A DNA stretch of 64,000 bases, from the NCBI RefSeq assembly GCF_026151205.1, contig NC_087082.1, positions 1,057,001 through 1,121,000 on the forward strand, given 5' to 3'. Of this stretch, positions 33,333 to 62,900 are shown in pieces (positions within the stretch are counted from its first letter, which is position 1; every line of letters starts with the position of its first letter). The notes below the pieces were generated by a model. That model worked only from the letters and a program-made list of their open reading frames with translations. It did not search any database and was not told the origin of the DNA. Source of the DNA: Bolinopsis microptera (taxonomy: Eukaryota > Ctenophora > Tentaculata > Lobata > Bolinopsidae). The position numbers and the translations under genes are program-made.

Positions 33333-34500
33333 ATTATTGATAAAAACGTGGAATTTATGTAAACAAATACTTAATTACTTAAATATTGCCGTTTCCGTAC
33401 GGCGCTATACGTAATATATGTTAAAAGCGCGCCGCAGCTACTCCCTACCTCAACATTTGCGCGGGTTTCTTAAGCGCGCACGTACGTTTATTCTTGGCCG
33501 TTAATCAGACCCATGACATAACGCTATAGGTGGCAGTGACTGTAATTTTCTTCAACAATTACTGAATTATCCATCCATAAAGTGATTTACAAAATGACAC
33601 CTAAACCTCGTGTTTCGGTGTTCACTTAAACGGTACTTGGCGGCTGAACTGTGGTGTCTGACGTTTGCAGCTAGATCGGACTCTGCATGATATTGTATTA
33701 GCAAATTTGTATAGTGTATAATTGTTTAGTGTTTATAATACTCTGCAACCTGGTAGCACGGCTGACACAAAAACAAAATGTTGGCCTGGCTTGTGCATAA
33801 CCAAGTAAATAACACGCACTCCAATAAAAGCCGTCTGGAGAAACTCCGCAAAATGTTCATTGTAGTCAACGGGCACAAAGAAGCACTACTAGCAATTGTG
33901 TCCTTTACCCTCCTACATAATTTGAACATTTTTGTGGCTAACTCATTGAACAACATCTGAATTAAAATGTGTTTAGTATTAAAAGATTCAGAAAGTAATT
34001 TTTCATGTACGCTGTACACTGTAGTTAGTAAATCAAATCAAACTTTTTCGATCAGCCGCGCGCTGAACCAGTGTTGCACTAGGTAAAAATTGTGTATATT
34101 TTGTTCATTTTTGAGTGTAAATTAATTTATTAATTTATCACAAATTATTTTATTATAATATAACCACTTATGTGAAATGGTTATTTTGACTTTAAATATT
34201 TGAACTAAATATGAATTGATTGTGGGTATAAAATAAAATTTGTTTAAAAAAAAAAAAAAAAAATACATAATTATACAGAATTGAATGCTTGTAAATAAAC
34301 CCAGATATAAAAGGAAAAACCAATAGCCCAAATTTACAGTATCCCAGTATATTGAAACCCAAACTATTTATTGAAAGAGGGGTAACCAAAGAACAGTAGT
34401 GTGCAGTAAGAAATACCACACCCACAATAACATTAGGCCCAAGCAAAAAACAAATTAATCAATGAATCAAAATATATAGAAAAACAAATTTGTTACATAA
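33333..34500. other. Intergenic, no gene recognised
   Basis: Presumed promoter side of metaxin-2, then AT-rich sequence. It contains a GC-richer stretch at 33410-33480 and an A-run at 34246-34262. No supportable coding region. Confidence 0.5.
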
Positions 34501-34529
34501 TATTGTATAATATTGTATTTATAGAAAAT

Positions 34530-34690
34530 ATATAACTCTCAAGGCTCGTTCTCTGAGCTAACGTCTCAGAGTTCCTGATTACCTGAACTTTGTCCGGCTC
34601 TGCTATTCTTTTATTGAGTAGCTGGTCGACAACTTTCTTGTAGGCCATCCTGCCTGCAGCTGATCTATCTGGAGTGATATAAACTGAGCT
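34530..34690 (-). mobile_element. LINE ORF1-like fragment (minus orientation)
   Basis: The minus frame reads GFSSVYITPDRSAAGRMAY, then KKVVDQLLNKRIAEPDK and VQVIRN. The V.ITPD...A.R..Y..L...L..R order followed by I(R)N is familiar from ORF1/linker segments of invertebrate LINEs. It abuts a PHD-finger fragment of opposite orientation at about 34690. Confidence 0.4.
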
Positions 34691-34699
34691 AAACCCCTC

Positions 34700-35184
34700 C
34701 CCAGTAAATCCTATGAACTGCCCATGTGGCCAGCACGACCCAGACGCCTGGGCTCTTTCTTGTACCAATTGCACCCAGACATGGCACAGCAACTGTTCCA
34801 ATCTTAAGGGTATCACTAAGAATTTTGTTGAACAGCTTACCTACTGGATGTGCCCCTTTCCTCAGCCCACTGGGCATTGAAGCCTGCAACAATACACAAA
34901 CTAACACTCTAATACTGCAACTGAGGATATCTAACTTATCAGATGACAATGCTTCCCTTAGGAAACAGATAACCTCCCTTGAGGATAAACTTACCTTTAT
35001 GATTGCAGACACCGACAGGATCAGTAGCAGTATCAGAGTGGTGGCCTTATCAGACATCAACACAGGTCTCACGCACTTGAATCTGCAACAAGATAAGGCC
35101 AATTTGACACTGAAGGCCTTATCTATGTATTCTCTCTTTAAGAAGTCTGAGCTCAGACCACAATCATCTCACAATTTCGCCTAG
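34700..35184 (+). mobile_element. LINE ORF1 remnant with PHD-like finger and coiled coil (frameshifted)
   Basis: The first frame has NPMNCPCGQHDPDAWALSC, then CTQTWHSNC and a trailing MCPF, a PHD-type zinc-finger layout found in ORF1 of some LINEs. The frame stops near 34880. The next frame carries RISNLSDDNASLRKQ and ITSLEDKL, a coiled-coil segment typical of the following part of ORF1, and stops at 35182-35184. It is degenerate and not an active element. Confidence 0.5.
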
Positions 35185-35356
35185 AGGGGCAAATCTATGG
35201 AATACGTTTCTTGAGTAGTCAAATGCACGTGGTAAAATAGGTTCACTAGGCTCAATTAAATCCCAATTGAAGCATTACGAAACACTTGTCTTGACTAATA
35301 TGATTTAATGCTGACAGAGGGCCCTTTTCTATTTTTACCCATCAATTTCTATTTCA

Positions 35357-35460
35357 CATAGCCATGTGAATACGCGTACTGCGTGACGCGCTTGTTTCAC
35401 AACTTGTTTCGGCGGTCGCGCTCTACTGCAAGCGAGAGGGCTCTGGTTAGAGCAAAATTT
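35357..35460. repeat. CATAGCCATGTG-family repeat, half copy
   Basis: CATAGCCATGTGAATACGCG is followed by TACTGCGTGACGCGCTTG and ends CTCTGGTTAGAGCAAAATTT. It matches the left arm of the hairpin element at 36779-36967. Confidence 0.65.
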
Positions 35461-35632
35461 CTATCAAGAGAGGGAATTTCAGTAAAAAATTGTCTTTTAT
35501 TCCACTAATCTTTTTTTTCACAAAAATTTTCGTTTTATCTTAATTCAATAAATTATTCAAACAATATACACATAATTGTCACAATGACCCTATATAAAAA
35601 CAACCCTTCAAAAAATCAATATATTCCCCATC

Positions 35633-35836
35633 TCAAATATTGGGAGAAATACTTGAAAATAACCCTTGACCTTGTGGCTCCAAATTCAAATCTACACTAT
35701 TTATATCAACAAAATTCTTTCTCGCACCTCTGTCTCCCCGTAGAGAAATCACTGTTCTTCTTAGGATTTCGAAACGAAGGCGCTTCCTTATGTATCCCGC
35801 AGCATCCGAATACCTTTGCCCTGTGTGGTATTCCAT
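35633..35836 (-). mobile_element. Possible LINE remnant
   Basis: The minus frame contains RKRLRFEILRRTVISLRGDR and ARKNFVDINSVDLNLEPQ, faintly like reverse-transcriptase terminal segments of non-LTR elements. The evidence is weak and no other domain is present. Confidence 0.25.
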
Positions 35837-36424
35837 CTTGTTTGTTTGGGGACCGGTTTTTTATACCCGGCCAATGTTTACAAAATAATATAATACATAA
35901 CAATATAATTTTATTTAATATGCGTGAATATGAAAATTGAAAATGTTGATTACGTCTATTCATTAAAAACAAAAACAGAAACTTTAAAAATTAAAACTTG
36001 TATATCATGATTTATTAACATATAGTGACAAATAATTTGATTTGATACGACAGATGATCTTACTAGCCAGCTTCTTTACTAGTCTTTTAGCTTCACCACC
36101 CATTCCACCAGACGTTGAGAAAAATAACAGCATGAAGCTTCCTTTTTCTACTTCAAGAACCCTTGCATTGTAACACCGTTTTTCTCATTTTCATGGGACT
36201 GGTACATTGCTGGGATCGATTTGCTCACATTGGAGGGGCTGGGGCATGGAATACCTTTACATCAAAATATGCCCTCTCTTCCACTATAATCAAAAACAAT
36301 ATTAGGAGGTTTGAGACTACTTTTATTTGCACTGTGTTTGTCAATAGTACGTCTGAGATGATTCAAAAGCAGACTCAAAACTTTTAAAATAGTTAATAGT
36401 CAGGTCAAATTAAATCATATTGAA

Positions 36425-36525
36425 CTTTGATTGGCGATGTCAACCGTTCCAGATCGTTGCTCTGCAAGGTAAAAATAATAGTTTGCACGGCGCCTTGAAG
36501 CGGCGAAGTCCTCCAAATTAGAACT
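36425..36525. repeat. Dispersed repeat, second copy of the 1068-1200 sequence (inverted)
   Basis: Carries CAGATCGTTGCTCTGC and GCGGCGAAGTCCTCCAAA, the complements of the matching parts at 1068-1200. The hairpin seen in the other copy is absent here. Confidence 0.5.
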
Positions 36526-36557
36526 TAATTAAGGTTTTACGTGTTATTATATAAAGT

Positions 36558-36668
36558 TGCTCTATCCAGAGCCCTTGCGCTTGCAGTGGCGCGCGCCCGC
36601 CTCACGAAGGTAAAACAAGCTTGACTTGAAACAAGCGCACCCGCAGTGGCGCGAAAGCACATGGTTAG
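36558..36668. repeat. Diverged member of the CATAGCCATGTG hairpin family
   Basis: Contains GCTCTATCCAGAGCCCTTGC, CTTGCAGTGGCGCGCGCCCG and AAGCACATGG, matching both arms of the 36779-36967 element with substitutions. Confidence 0.5.
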
Positions 36669-36778
36669 ATGAATATATAAAGCATTAAAGCACATTTATT
36701 GTACTAACAGGTCTCAAAGGCAAACTAATATAGCATAGTAGTATAATAGTTAAATATACAATTAAAACTTCACATATG

Positions 36779-36967
36779 CATAGCCATGTGCCTACGCGTA
36801 CTGCGTGACGCGCTTGTTTCACAAGTAGGATACTGCGCTACTGCAAGCGAAAGGGCTATGGTTAGAGCAAAATTAAAACTACAAAATGAATCATTCAACT
36901 TGCTCTAACCAGAGCCCTCTCGCTTGCAGTAGCGCGCGACCGCAGTACGCGTATACACATGGCTATG
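36779..36967. mobile_element. Hairpin MITE with CATAGCCATGTG ends
   Basis: A 189-bp imperfect palindrome. The left arm CATAGCCATGTG...GCGCTACTGCAAGCGAAAGGG is mirrored by CCCTCTCGCTTGCAGTAGCG...CACATGGCTATG around a short AT-rich loop. It has no coding capacity. Related copies lie at 35357 and 36558. Confidence 0.75.
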
Positions 36968-37198
36968 TGAATCATTCAACCAAAGGAATCTGTAATCGTA
37001 ATTGTGGAACTAAATTATTTAATGGTCATGGTTAAACAATTAAAAATGACTTTTCTTCATGCTCAAAAGCAAATAAAAAGCGCGCGCACGTTTGTCTATC
37101 TTCTAAAATTTCGTTTTATTTTACTGAGCCGCGCTCAGCCTGTCATTCCGCCGAATCGCTATTCTTTATTATGTTTATAAACATGATAGTCTAAGGTT

Positions 37199-37273
37199 TG
37201 TAGGTTTACAACCTACCAGGACGCGCGCCGAGTTCCAATATATGGAACAGATATTTTACGAGTATCACCCGTT
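37199..37273. mobile_element. Short dispersed element (copy 2)
   Basis: Matches the 11015-11079 insert from TGTAGGTTTACAACCTACC to TTTACGAGTATCACCCGTT, with an extra CCAATATATGGAA segment in the middle. Confidence 0.6.
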
Positions 37274-37299
37274 CAATTTTTTGGTGTTATATATATAGT

Positions 37300-38150
37300 T
37301 AAATCAAAGAACTTGCGAAGTTTGCTCCATGATATTAACATTGAGTTCCCACTATAGCCGTAGTTTAAGATGTTGTGGAAAGGGCGTCTTTTGAGAAGCT
37401 CACTCATGCTGTTCCTTTTATTTGGTTTTATTTCACGACAGAAGATAAGCAGGTGAAGTGAGTTTTACTCCCATCGTCCATACTCACATTCACACAGTGG
37501 ATAATCAAATTTACTGCTGTTGAATCGGTGAAGAAATTCATTCATTATGTTGTTAGGGTAGAACAGACTTAGAAATAAGGTTTCAAGTTGCCTTGATGTT
37601 TTGGGCGGAAGCTTAAGCTTTGTGGTGCTCACTGTAGTTGACTCTGTATAACTTTCCAACTGATACTGGCTGTTTATGGAAGATTGCCAAAGCTGTTCAC
37701 TGTAATGTTTCATTACTGATTTACTGTAGCTGCATCCAAACTGTAGAATTTTCAAGGTCATGGTTATTTATGATGTTTTGATCCTCCCAGTGAAGTGTTT
37801 ATGGTGTATCGATGATTTCACAATAGAAACTGAAATACATATTTAACTTTCCAGTAAGTGGGCTATAACTGCCTAATTGGGTTTGGGCATCGATAAATTT
37901 TTTCAGTGGATCCTCTATCAGGAAATATATTTAGTTTTAGGAGGTGCTTCACCGAGTTCACTTTGTTCGATATGGTTACTGGCAACACACTTAATATCAT
38001 TTCAGCTGTAGACATTCTTACATTGAACACTGATTGACTTTCATCCTTTTTTCCATGCCAGATTCTTGGTGTGCTTTGCCTTCACTTAACCTATTTTCAT
38101 ACCAACCATTGCAGTGGCGTTTCATTCCTAATTTGTATTTTCATTATCAT
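37300..38150 (-). mobile_element. LINE reverse-transcriptase C-terminal region, decayed
   Basis: On the minus strand an upstream piece reads RIWHEKKDESQSVFNVRMST and AEMILSVLPVTISNKVNSVK. A downstream piece reads NEFLHRFNSSKFDYPLCECE, then (after a stop) LHLLIFCREI. The C.C...ES..H.L..C pattern is typical of the end of non-LTR reverse transcriptases. Stops and frame changes show decay. Confidence 0.5.
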
Positions 38151-38439
38151 AATTTTACAAACAAGTTTATCTATAAAGATGTAACAGAGCTGAACATCAA
38201 CTTATTTAGATCGGTAGCAATTCATGGCAGTATCCAGATAGCCGGACACGTGTTCGCAAACAACTGTTCGCGAACTGGATACTGCCCAATTCATATTTTA
38301 ATTTCCAGTCAGGTGTACAGGATGCTATGTCAGTAATGCTGCTCGACTTGTGCTTCAACATGTTGTTTACACATAATCTGAGGAGATATGAAAATGAAAA
38401 TTGATACTTTACAAATCCCCCAAAGAAAACTTTTTGTTC

Positions 38440-56293
<17,854 letters not shown>

Positions 56294-56310
56294 GTCCACT
56301 TTCTTAACAC

Positions 56311-56873
56311 ATCACGTGACTCACTCACTGACAGTAACGCATATTATCACGTGACTCGCTCACTGACAGTAACGCATCTTATCACGTGACTCGCTCACTG
56401 ACAGTAACGCATCTTATCACGTGACTCGCTCACTGACAGTAACGCATCTTATCACGTGACTCGCTCACTGATAGTAACGCATCTTATCACGTGACTCGCT
56501 CACTGACAGTAACGCATATTATCACGTGACTCGCTCACTGACAGTAACGCATATTATCACGTGACTCGCTCACTGACAGTAACGCATCTTATCACGTGAC
56601 TCGCTCACTGACAGTAACGCATCATATCACGTGACTCGCTCACTGACAGTAACGCATCTTATCACGTGACTCGCTCACTGACAGTAACGCATCTTATCAC
56701 GTGACTCGCTCACTGACAGTAACGCATCTTATCACGTGACTCACTCACTGACAGTAACGCATCTTATCACGTGACTCACTCACTGACAGTAACGCATCTT
56801 ATCACGTGACTCGCTCACTGACAGTAACGCATCTTATCACGTGACTCGCTCACTGACAGTAACGCATATTATC
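56311..56873. repeat. 35-bp minisatellite, about 16 copies, each with a CACGTG E-box
   Basis: The unit is ATCACGTGACTCGCTCACTG plus ACAGTAACGCATCTT, with a few CTT/ATT and CGCT/CACT variants. It begins 18 bp after the exon-10 donor of the Rab-binding gene. CACGTG (within TCACGTGA) is the palindromic bHLH/USF/MITF-type site, so the array is a dense cluster of such sites. Confidence 0.95.
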
Positions 56874-57049
56874 TTGTTCCGCGACTACTATTTTTGTGCT
56901 TTTGCTGACTTTGGGACTTGGGTAGCATAGAGTTAACAAAAAATAGTATATTTATGATTCATTCTCTGTGTTTAAAAAAAATTCTCCGACTCTGTTTCCG
57001 TTATTATATTATAATTGTGGGCTACTCTGTGTATTACAACTTAACCACT

Positions 57050-57298
57050 CCACTGTAAACCTCAGAACGTTACGTTACATAACTTGACTGTTAACCTCAG
57101 AACGTTACGTTACATAACTTGACTGTTAACCTCAGAACGTGACGTTACATAACTTGACTGTTAACCTCAGAACGTTACGTTACATAACTTGACTGTTAAC
57201 CTCAGAACGTTACGTTACATAACTTGACTCTTAACCTCAGAATGTTACGTTGCATAACTTGACTGTTAACCTCAGAACGTTACGTTACATACACTCTA
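57050..57298. repeat. 35-bp minisatellite, about 7 copies
   Basis: The unit is AACTTGACTGTTAACCTCAG plus AACGTTACGTTACAT, with rare substitutions (GACGTT, CTCTTA). The low-quality terminal block starts almost immediately after it. Confidence 0.9.
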
Positions 57299-57314
57299 CA
57301 TCGTGTGACAGCGC

Positions 57315-59915
57315 GGGAAAAGTTTCCCCTTACTGGGAAACCCCCCCCAGAACCCCCCTTTTTTTTTTTTTCCCCCCAAAAACCAAAAAAACCCTTTTTC
57401 CCCCTTTTTGGAACCCCCTTTTGGGGGCCCCCCCTTTTTCCCCCTTTTTTTTTTCCCCCCCCGGGGGTTTTTTCTTTTTTGGCCTTTGGGTTTGGGGGGC
57501 AAATTTTTAAAAAAAATTTAAAAAAGGCCCTTTCCCCGGGAAAAAAAAAATTTTTCCCCCCGTTTTTTTAAATTTTTTTTTTTTTTTTCCACCCCCCAAA
57601 AAAAACCCTTTTTTCCCCCCTTTTTTTTTTTGGGGGGGGCTTAATTTTTTTAAAAAAAAAATTTTTTTTGATTTTTTTTTTTTTTAAAAAAAAAAAATTT
57701 TCCCAAATTTTTTTTTTAATTTTTTAAAATTTTTTTTTTTTGTTTTAAAAAATTAAAAGGGTTTTAAAAAAAAATTTTTTCCCGGGAAATTTTTAATTTA
57801 AACCCCCCAACCCTTTAAAGGGGGAAAATTTGGGGTTTTTTCCCCCCTTTTTTTTTTTAAAACCCCCCCCAAAAAACCCCCCCCCAAAAAAAATTTTCCC
57901 CCCCTTCCCCAAAAATTTTTTAAACCCCCCCCCGGGGGGGGCCCCTTTTTCCCCCCCTTTGGGGGGGGGCCCCCCCCCCCCCCCGGGCCCCCCGGGGGCC
58001 CCGGGGTTTTGTTTGGGGGGGGGGGTCTGGGTTTTTTGTTTTTGGCCCGGGGTTTTTTCCCCCCCCTTTTTTTTTTTTGGGGGGGGTTTTCCCGGGTTTT
58101 TTTTTTTTCCCCCGGGTTTTTTTTCCCCCTTTTTTTGGGGGGGGGGCCGGGCCCTTTTTTTTTCTTTTTCCCTTTCCCCCTTTTTTTTTCCCCCTTTTTT
58201 TTTTTTTTTTCTTTTTCCCCCCCCCCGGGGCTGTTCCCGGGGGGGTTTGGGGCTGGGGTTTTTTTTTTTCCCCCCTTTTTTTTTTTTTCCCCCGGGGGGC
58301 CCGGGCCCTTTTTTTTTTTTTTTTGGGGGCGGGGCCCGGTTTCCCCTTTTTTTTCCCTTTCTTTTTTTTTTCTTTTCCCCCCCCTTTTTTTTTTTGGGGC
58401 CCTTCTTTTTTCCCCTGTTGGGGTTTTTTTTTTGTTTTTTTTTTTTTTTTTTCCAAAAAAAATTTTTTTTTGGGGGGCCCCCGGGTTTTTTTTAAAATTT
58501 TTGGGGAAAATTTTTTTTTTAAAATTTTTTTTTTTTTTTTGGGGGGAAAGGGGGGTTTTTTTTAAATTTTGGGGGGGGGGGGGGGGTTTTTTGAATTTTT
58601 AAAATTTTTTTTTTTTAAAAAGGGCCCAAAAAAATTTTTTTAATTTTTTTTTCCCCCCCTTTTTTTTTTTTTAAAAAAATTAAAAAATTTTTTTAAAAAA
58701 AGGGGTTTTTTTTCCCCCTAGGTTTTTTTTTTTTGATGTTTTTTTTTAAAACCCAAAAATTTTTTTTTAAAAAAAATTTTTTTTTTAAAAAAATTTTTTT
58801 TTTTTTTTTTGGTATTTTTTGGTTTTTTTAAAACCCGGGGGGTTTTTTTTGGGGGGTTTCCTTTTTTCCCCCCAAAAAAACCCCCCCAACCTTGGGGGGG
58901 GAAAAAAAAAATTTTGGGGGTTTTTTTTAAAAGGGGGGAAAAAAAATTTTTTCCCGGAAAAAATTGGGGGTTTTTTTTTTGTTTTTTTTTAAAAATTTTT
59001 TTAAAAAACCCTTTTTTTGGTTTTTTTTTTTTAAATTTTAAAAAAAAATTTTTTTTTTTTCCCCTTTTTTTTTTTAAAATTTTTTTTTTTAAAAAAAAAA
59101 TTTTTTTTTTTAAAATTTTTTTTTTTAAATTTTTTTTTTTTTCTTTTTTTTTTTTTTCCCTTTTTTAATTAAATTTTTTTATTTTAAAATTTTTAATTTT
59201 TTTTATTTTTTTCTTTTTTTTTTTTTAAAAAGGGGGAAAAAAATTTTAAAAAAAAAATTTTTTCCCTTTTTTTTTTTTCCCCCGGTTTTAAATTTTAAAA
59301 AAAAATTTTTTCCCAAACAATTTTTTTTTTTTTTGTTTTTTCTTAAAAACCCCTTTGGGTTTTTTAAAACAAAATTTTTCCCCCCCTTTTTTTTTCCCCC
59401 CCCTTTTTTTTTGGGGGGGCCCCAAACCCCCCTTTTCCCCAAATTTTAAAAAAATTTTTTAAAAATTTTTTAAAAAAAAACCTTTTTTCCCTTTCCAAAA
59501 AACTTAAAAGGTTTTTTTTTTAAAAAAAAAACCCCCCCTTTTTTTAAAAAAAAAAACTTCCCCCAAAAAAAACCCCCCCAAAAAAAATAAAAACCCTTTT
59601 TTTCCCCTTTTCCTTTTTTTTTGGGTTTTTTAAAAACCCCCCCAATTTTTTGGGGGGGGTTTTTTTTTTGGAAAAATTTCCCCCAAAAAATTTGGGGGTT
59701 TTTTAAAAATTTTTTCCTTTTTTTTTTTTCCCCCCCCCCCGGGGGGGAATTGGGTTAAAAGGGGTTTTTTTTTTTTAAAGTAAATTTTTTTTTTTTTAAA
59801 AATTTTTTAAAATTTTTTTTTTTCCCCTTTTTTTTTTAAAAATAATTTTTAAAAAGTTAAAATTTTTTTAAAATTTTTTTTTAAAAAAAAAAATTTTTTT
59901 TTTTTTTTCCTTTAA

Positions 59916-59956
<41 letters not shown>

Positions 59957-62900
59957 GGGGGGGAAAAATTTTGGGCCCCCCTTTTTTTGGGGTTAAAATT
60001 TAAAAAAATTTTGGGGGGTTTTTTTCCCCCTTTTTTTTTTAAAAAAAAAAATTTTTTTTTTCCCCCCCTTTTTTCCCCCTTTTTTTTTAAAAAAAGGGGG
60101 GGAAAAATTTTGGAAATTTTTTATCAAAAAAAGGAAAAAAAATTTTTTAAAAATTTTTTTTAAAAATTTTTAAAAAATTTTAAAAAAAAAAATAAATTTT
60201 TTTTTTTTTTAAACCCTTTTTTTTTTTAAAAAAAAAAAAACCCCCCAAAAAACCCTGGGGAAAAAAAAACCCCCCCAAAAAATTTTGGGGGGGGAAACCC
60301 CCCCCCCCCCAAAAAAAAAAAAAAAAAACCCTTTTTTTGGTTTCCCCTTTCCCCCGGGGGAAAACCCCTTTGGGGGGGGGGGCCCCCCCCCCCCCCCAAA
60401 AAAAACCCCCTTTTTTTTCCCCCCCCCCTTTTTTTTGGGGCCCCAAAAAAATTTTTTTTCCCCCCCCCCCGGGGAAAAAAGGGGGGGGGGGGGGGTTTTT
60501 TGGGGGGGGGAAAAAAAAACCCGGAAAGGGGGAAAAAAGGGCCCCCAAAATTCCCCTTTTTAAAAATTTTTTTTTTTAAATTTTTTTTAAAACCCCCCCC
60601 GGGGGGAAAAAAAAACCGGGGGTTTTTTTCCCCCGGGGGGGGGGGGGGGGGGGGTTTTAGGCCCAAAAAAAAAATTTTTTTGGGGGGGGGGTTTTTTTTT
60701 TTTAAAAAGGGGGGTTTTTTGGGGGGGGGTTTTTTTGGGGGGGGGAAAAAAGGGGGAAAAAAATTTTTTTTTTGGGAAAAAAAAACCAAAAAACCCCCCC
60801 CCAAAAAAAAAATTTTTTTTTCCCCCCAAAAAAAAAAGGGGGGGGGGGGTTTTTTAAACAAAAAAAAGGGGCCGGGGGGGGGCCCCAAATTTTTCCCTTT
60901 TTAAAAACCCGGGGGGGGAAAAAAAATTTTTTTTTTTTTTTTTTTTAAAAAAATTTTTCCCTTTTTTTTTTTTTTTTTTTTTCCCCTTTTTTTTTTTTTT
61001 TTTTTAAAATTTTTTTTTTTTTGGGGGGGTTTTTTTTTTCAAAATTTTTCCATTTAAAAAAAATTTTTTCCCCGGAAAAAAAAAAAAATTTAAAAAAGGG
61101 GGGGGAAAAACGAAAAATTTTCCCTTTTTCCCTTGGGGGGGTTTTTTTTTCCCCAAAAACTTTTTTTTCCTTTTTTTTTTTTTTCCCCCCCCCCCCCTTT
61201 TTGGGGCCCCCCCTTTTTTTTTTTAAAACCCCTTTTTTTTTTTTTTTTTTTCCCCTTTTTTTTTTCCCCCCCAAAAAAACCCTTTTTTTTTTTTTTAAAA
61301 AAAAAAAATTTGGGTTTTTTTTTAAAAAAAAAAAAAATTTTTTTTTTGTTTTTTTAAAAAAAACCCCCCCGGTTTTAAAAAAAAAAGGGTTGGGTTTTGG
61401 GGACATTTTTTACCTTTTTTTGGGGGGTTTTTTTTTTTCCGGAAAAAATTTTTTTAAAAAAAAAAAAGGGGGGGGAAAAAATTTTTTTTCCCCCTTTTTT
61501 TGGGGGGGGTTTTTTTCCCCCCCCCCTTTTTTTTTTTCCCCCGGGGAAAAGGCCCTTTTTTTTTAAAAAAAAAATTTTTTTTTTTTCTTTAAAAAAACAA
61601 AGGGAAAAAAATTTTTTTGGGGGGGTTTTTTTTTTTAAAAGGGGGAAAAAAACCCCCCCTTTTTTTTTTTTAAAAAATTTTTTTTTTTTGGGAAAATTTA
61701 ATTTTTTTAAAAAAAAAAATTTTTTTTTTTGGGGGTTAAAATTTTTTAAAAAAATTTTTGGGGGGGGGAAAAAAAAATTTTTTTGGGGGGAAAAAGGGGG
61801 TTTATTTTTTTGGGGGGAAAATTTTTTCCCCCCAAAAACCCTTTTTTTTAATTTTAAAAAAACCCCAAAAGGGGCCCTTTAAAAAAGGGGGGGTTTTTTT
61901 TCCCAAAAAAAAAAAAATTTTTTTTTTTGGGTCCCGTTTTTAATTTCAAAAGGGGGTTTTTTCCGAAAAAAATTTAAAAATTTTTTTGGGTGGGTTTTTT
62001 GGGGGGGTTTTTTTTTTTAAAAAAAACCCCAAAAAAAAAAAAATAAGGGGGCCCCAAAAAAAAAATTTTTTTTCCCCCTTTTTTTTTTCAAAAAAAATTT
62101 TTTAAAAATTTTTCCCTTATCCCCCCAAAAAAAAGGTTTTTTTTTTCCTTTTTTAAAAAAAAAATTTTTTTTTTTTTTTTTTTTTTTTAAACCCAAAAAA
62201 AAAACCCCTTTTTTCCCCTTTTTTTGGGGGGGTTTTTTTAAAATTTTTTGGGGGGTTTTTTTTTTTTAAAATTTTTAACCCCTTTTTTCCCCCCCCAAAT
62301 TTTTTTTAAAAAAAAGGGGAAAAACCCCCCCTTTTTTTTTTTTTGGGGGTTTTTTTTTTTTAAAAAAGGGGGGGTTTAAATTTTTGGGGGGGGCCCCCCA
62401 AAAAAAAAAATCCCCCAAAAACCCCCCTTTTTCCCTTTTTTCCCCTTAAAAAAAAAAAGGGGGAAATTTTTTAAAAAAGGTTTTTGGGGAAAAAATTTTA
62501 AAAAGGGGGTTTTTTTTTAAACCCCCTTTCCCTTTTTTTTTTTTTTTGGGGAAAACCCCCCTTTTTTTTTTAAAAGGGGGGGTTTTTTTTTAATTTGGGG
62601 CCCCTTTTTTTTTTTCCCCCCCTTTTTTTTCCCCCCCCCGGGGGGGTTTTAAATTTTTTTTTTTTTTCTTCCCCGGGGGTTTTTTTTTTAAAAAAAATTT
62701 TTAAAAAAAAAAAAGTCCCTTTATTTTTTGGGGGGGGACCCTTTTTTTTTGGCCGGGCCCAAAAAACCCCTTTTTTTTGGGGGGTTTTTTTTTGGGGGAA
62801 AAAACCCCCCCCCCTAAAAATTTTTTTTTTTTTTTTTTTGGGGGCCTTTTTTCCCCCTTTTTGGGGTTTTGGGGGGGTTTTTTTTTTTTTTAAAAGGGGG

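Noticed and set aside
37199-37273. Possible tRNA or snRNA-like gene (hairpin at the 5' end)
   Set aside because: No tRNA A/B boxes or cloverleaf, and a second copy sits inside a microsatellite, so a mobile element is more likely.
38034-38336. 100-codon plus-strand frame
   Set aside because: Antisense shadow of the decayed LINE reverse-transcriptase region on the minus strand.
57830-58602. Overlapping long open frames on both strands (Phe/Pro/Gly-rich)
   Set aside because: They consist solely of homopolymer-encoded residues and occur in all frames. The DNA is a low-quality homopolymer block.
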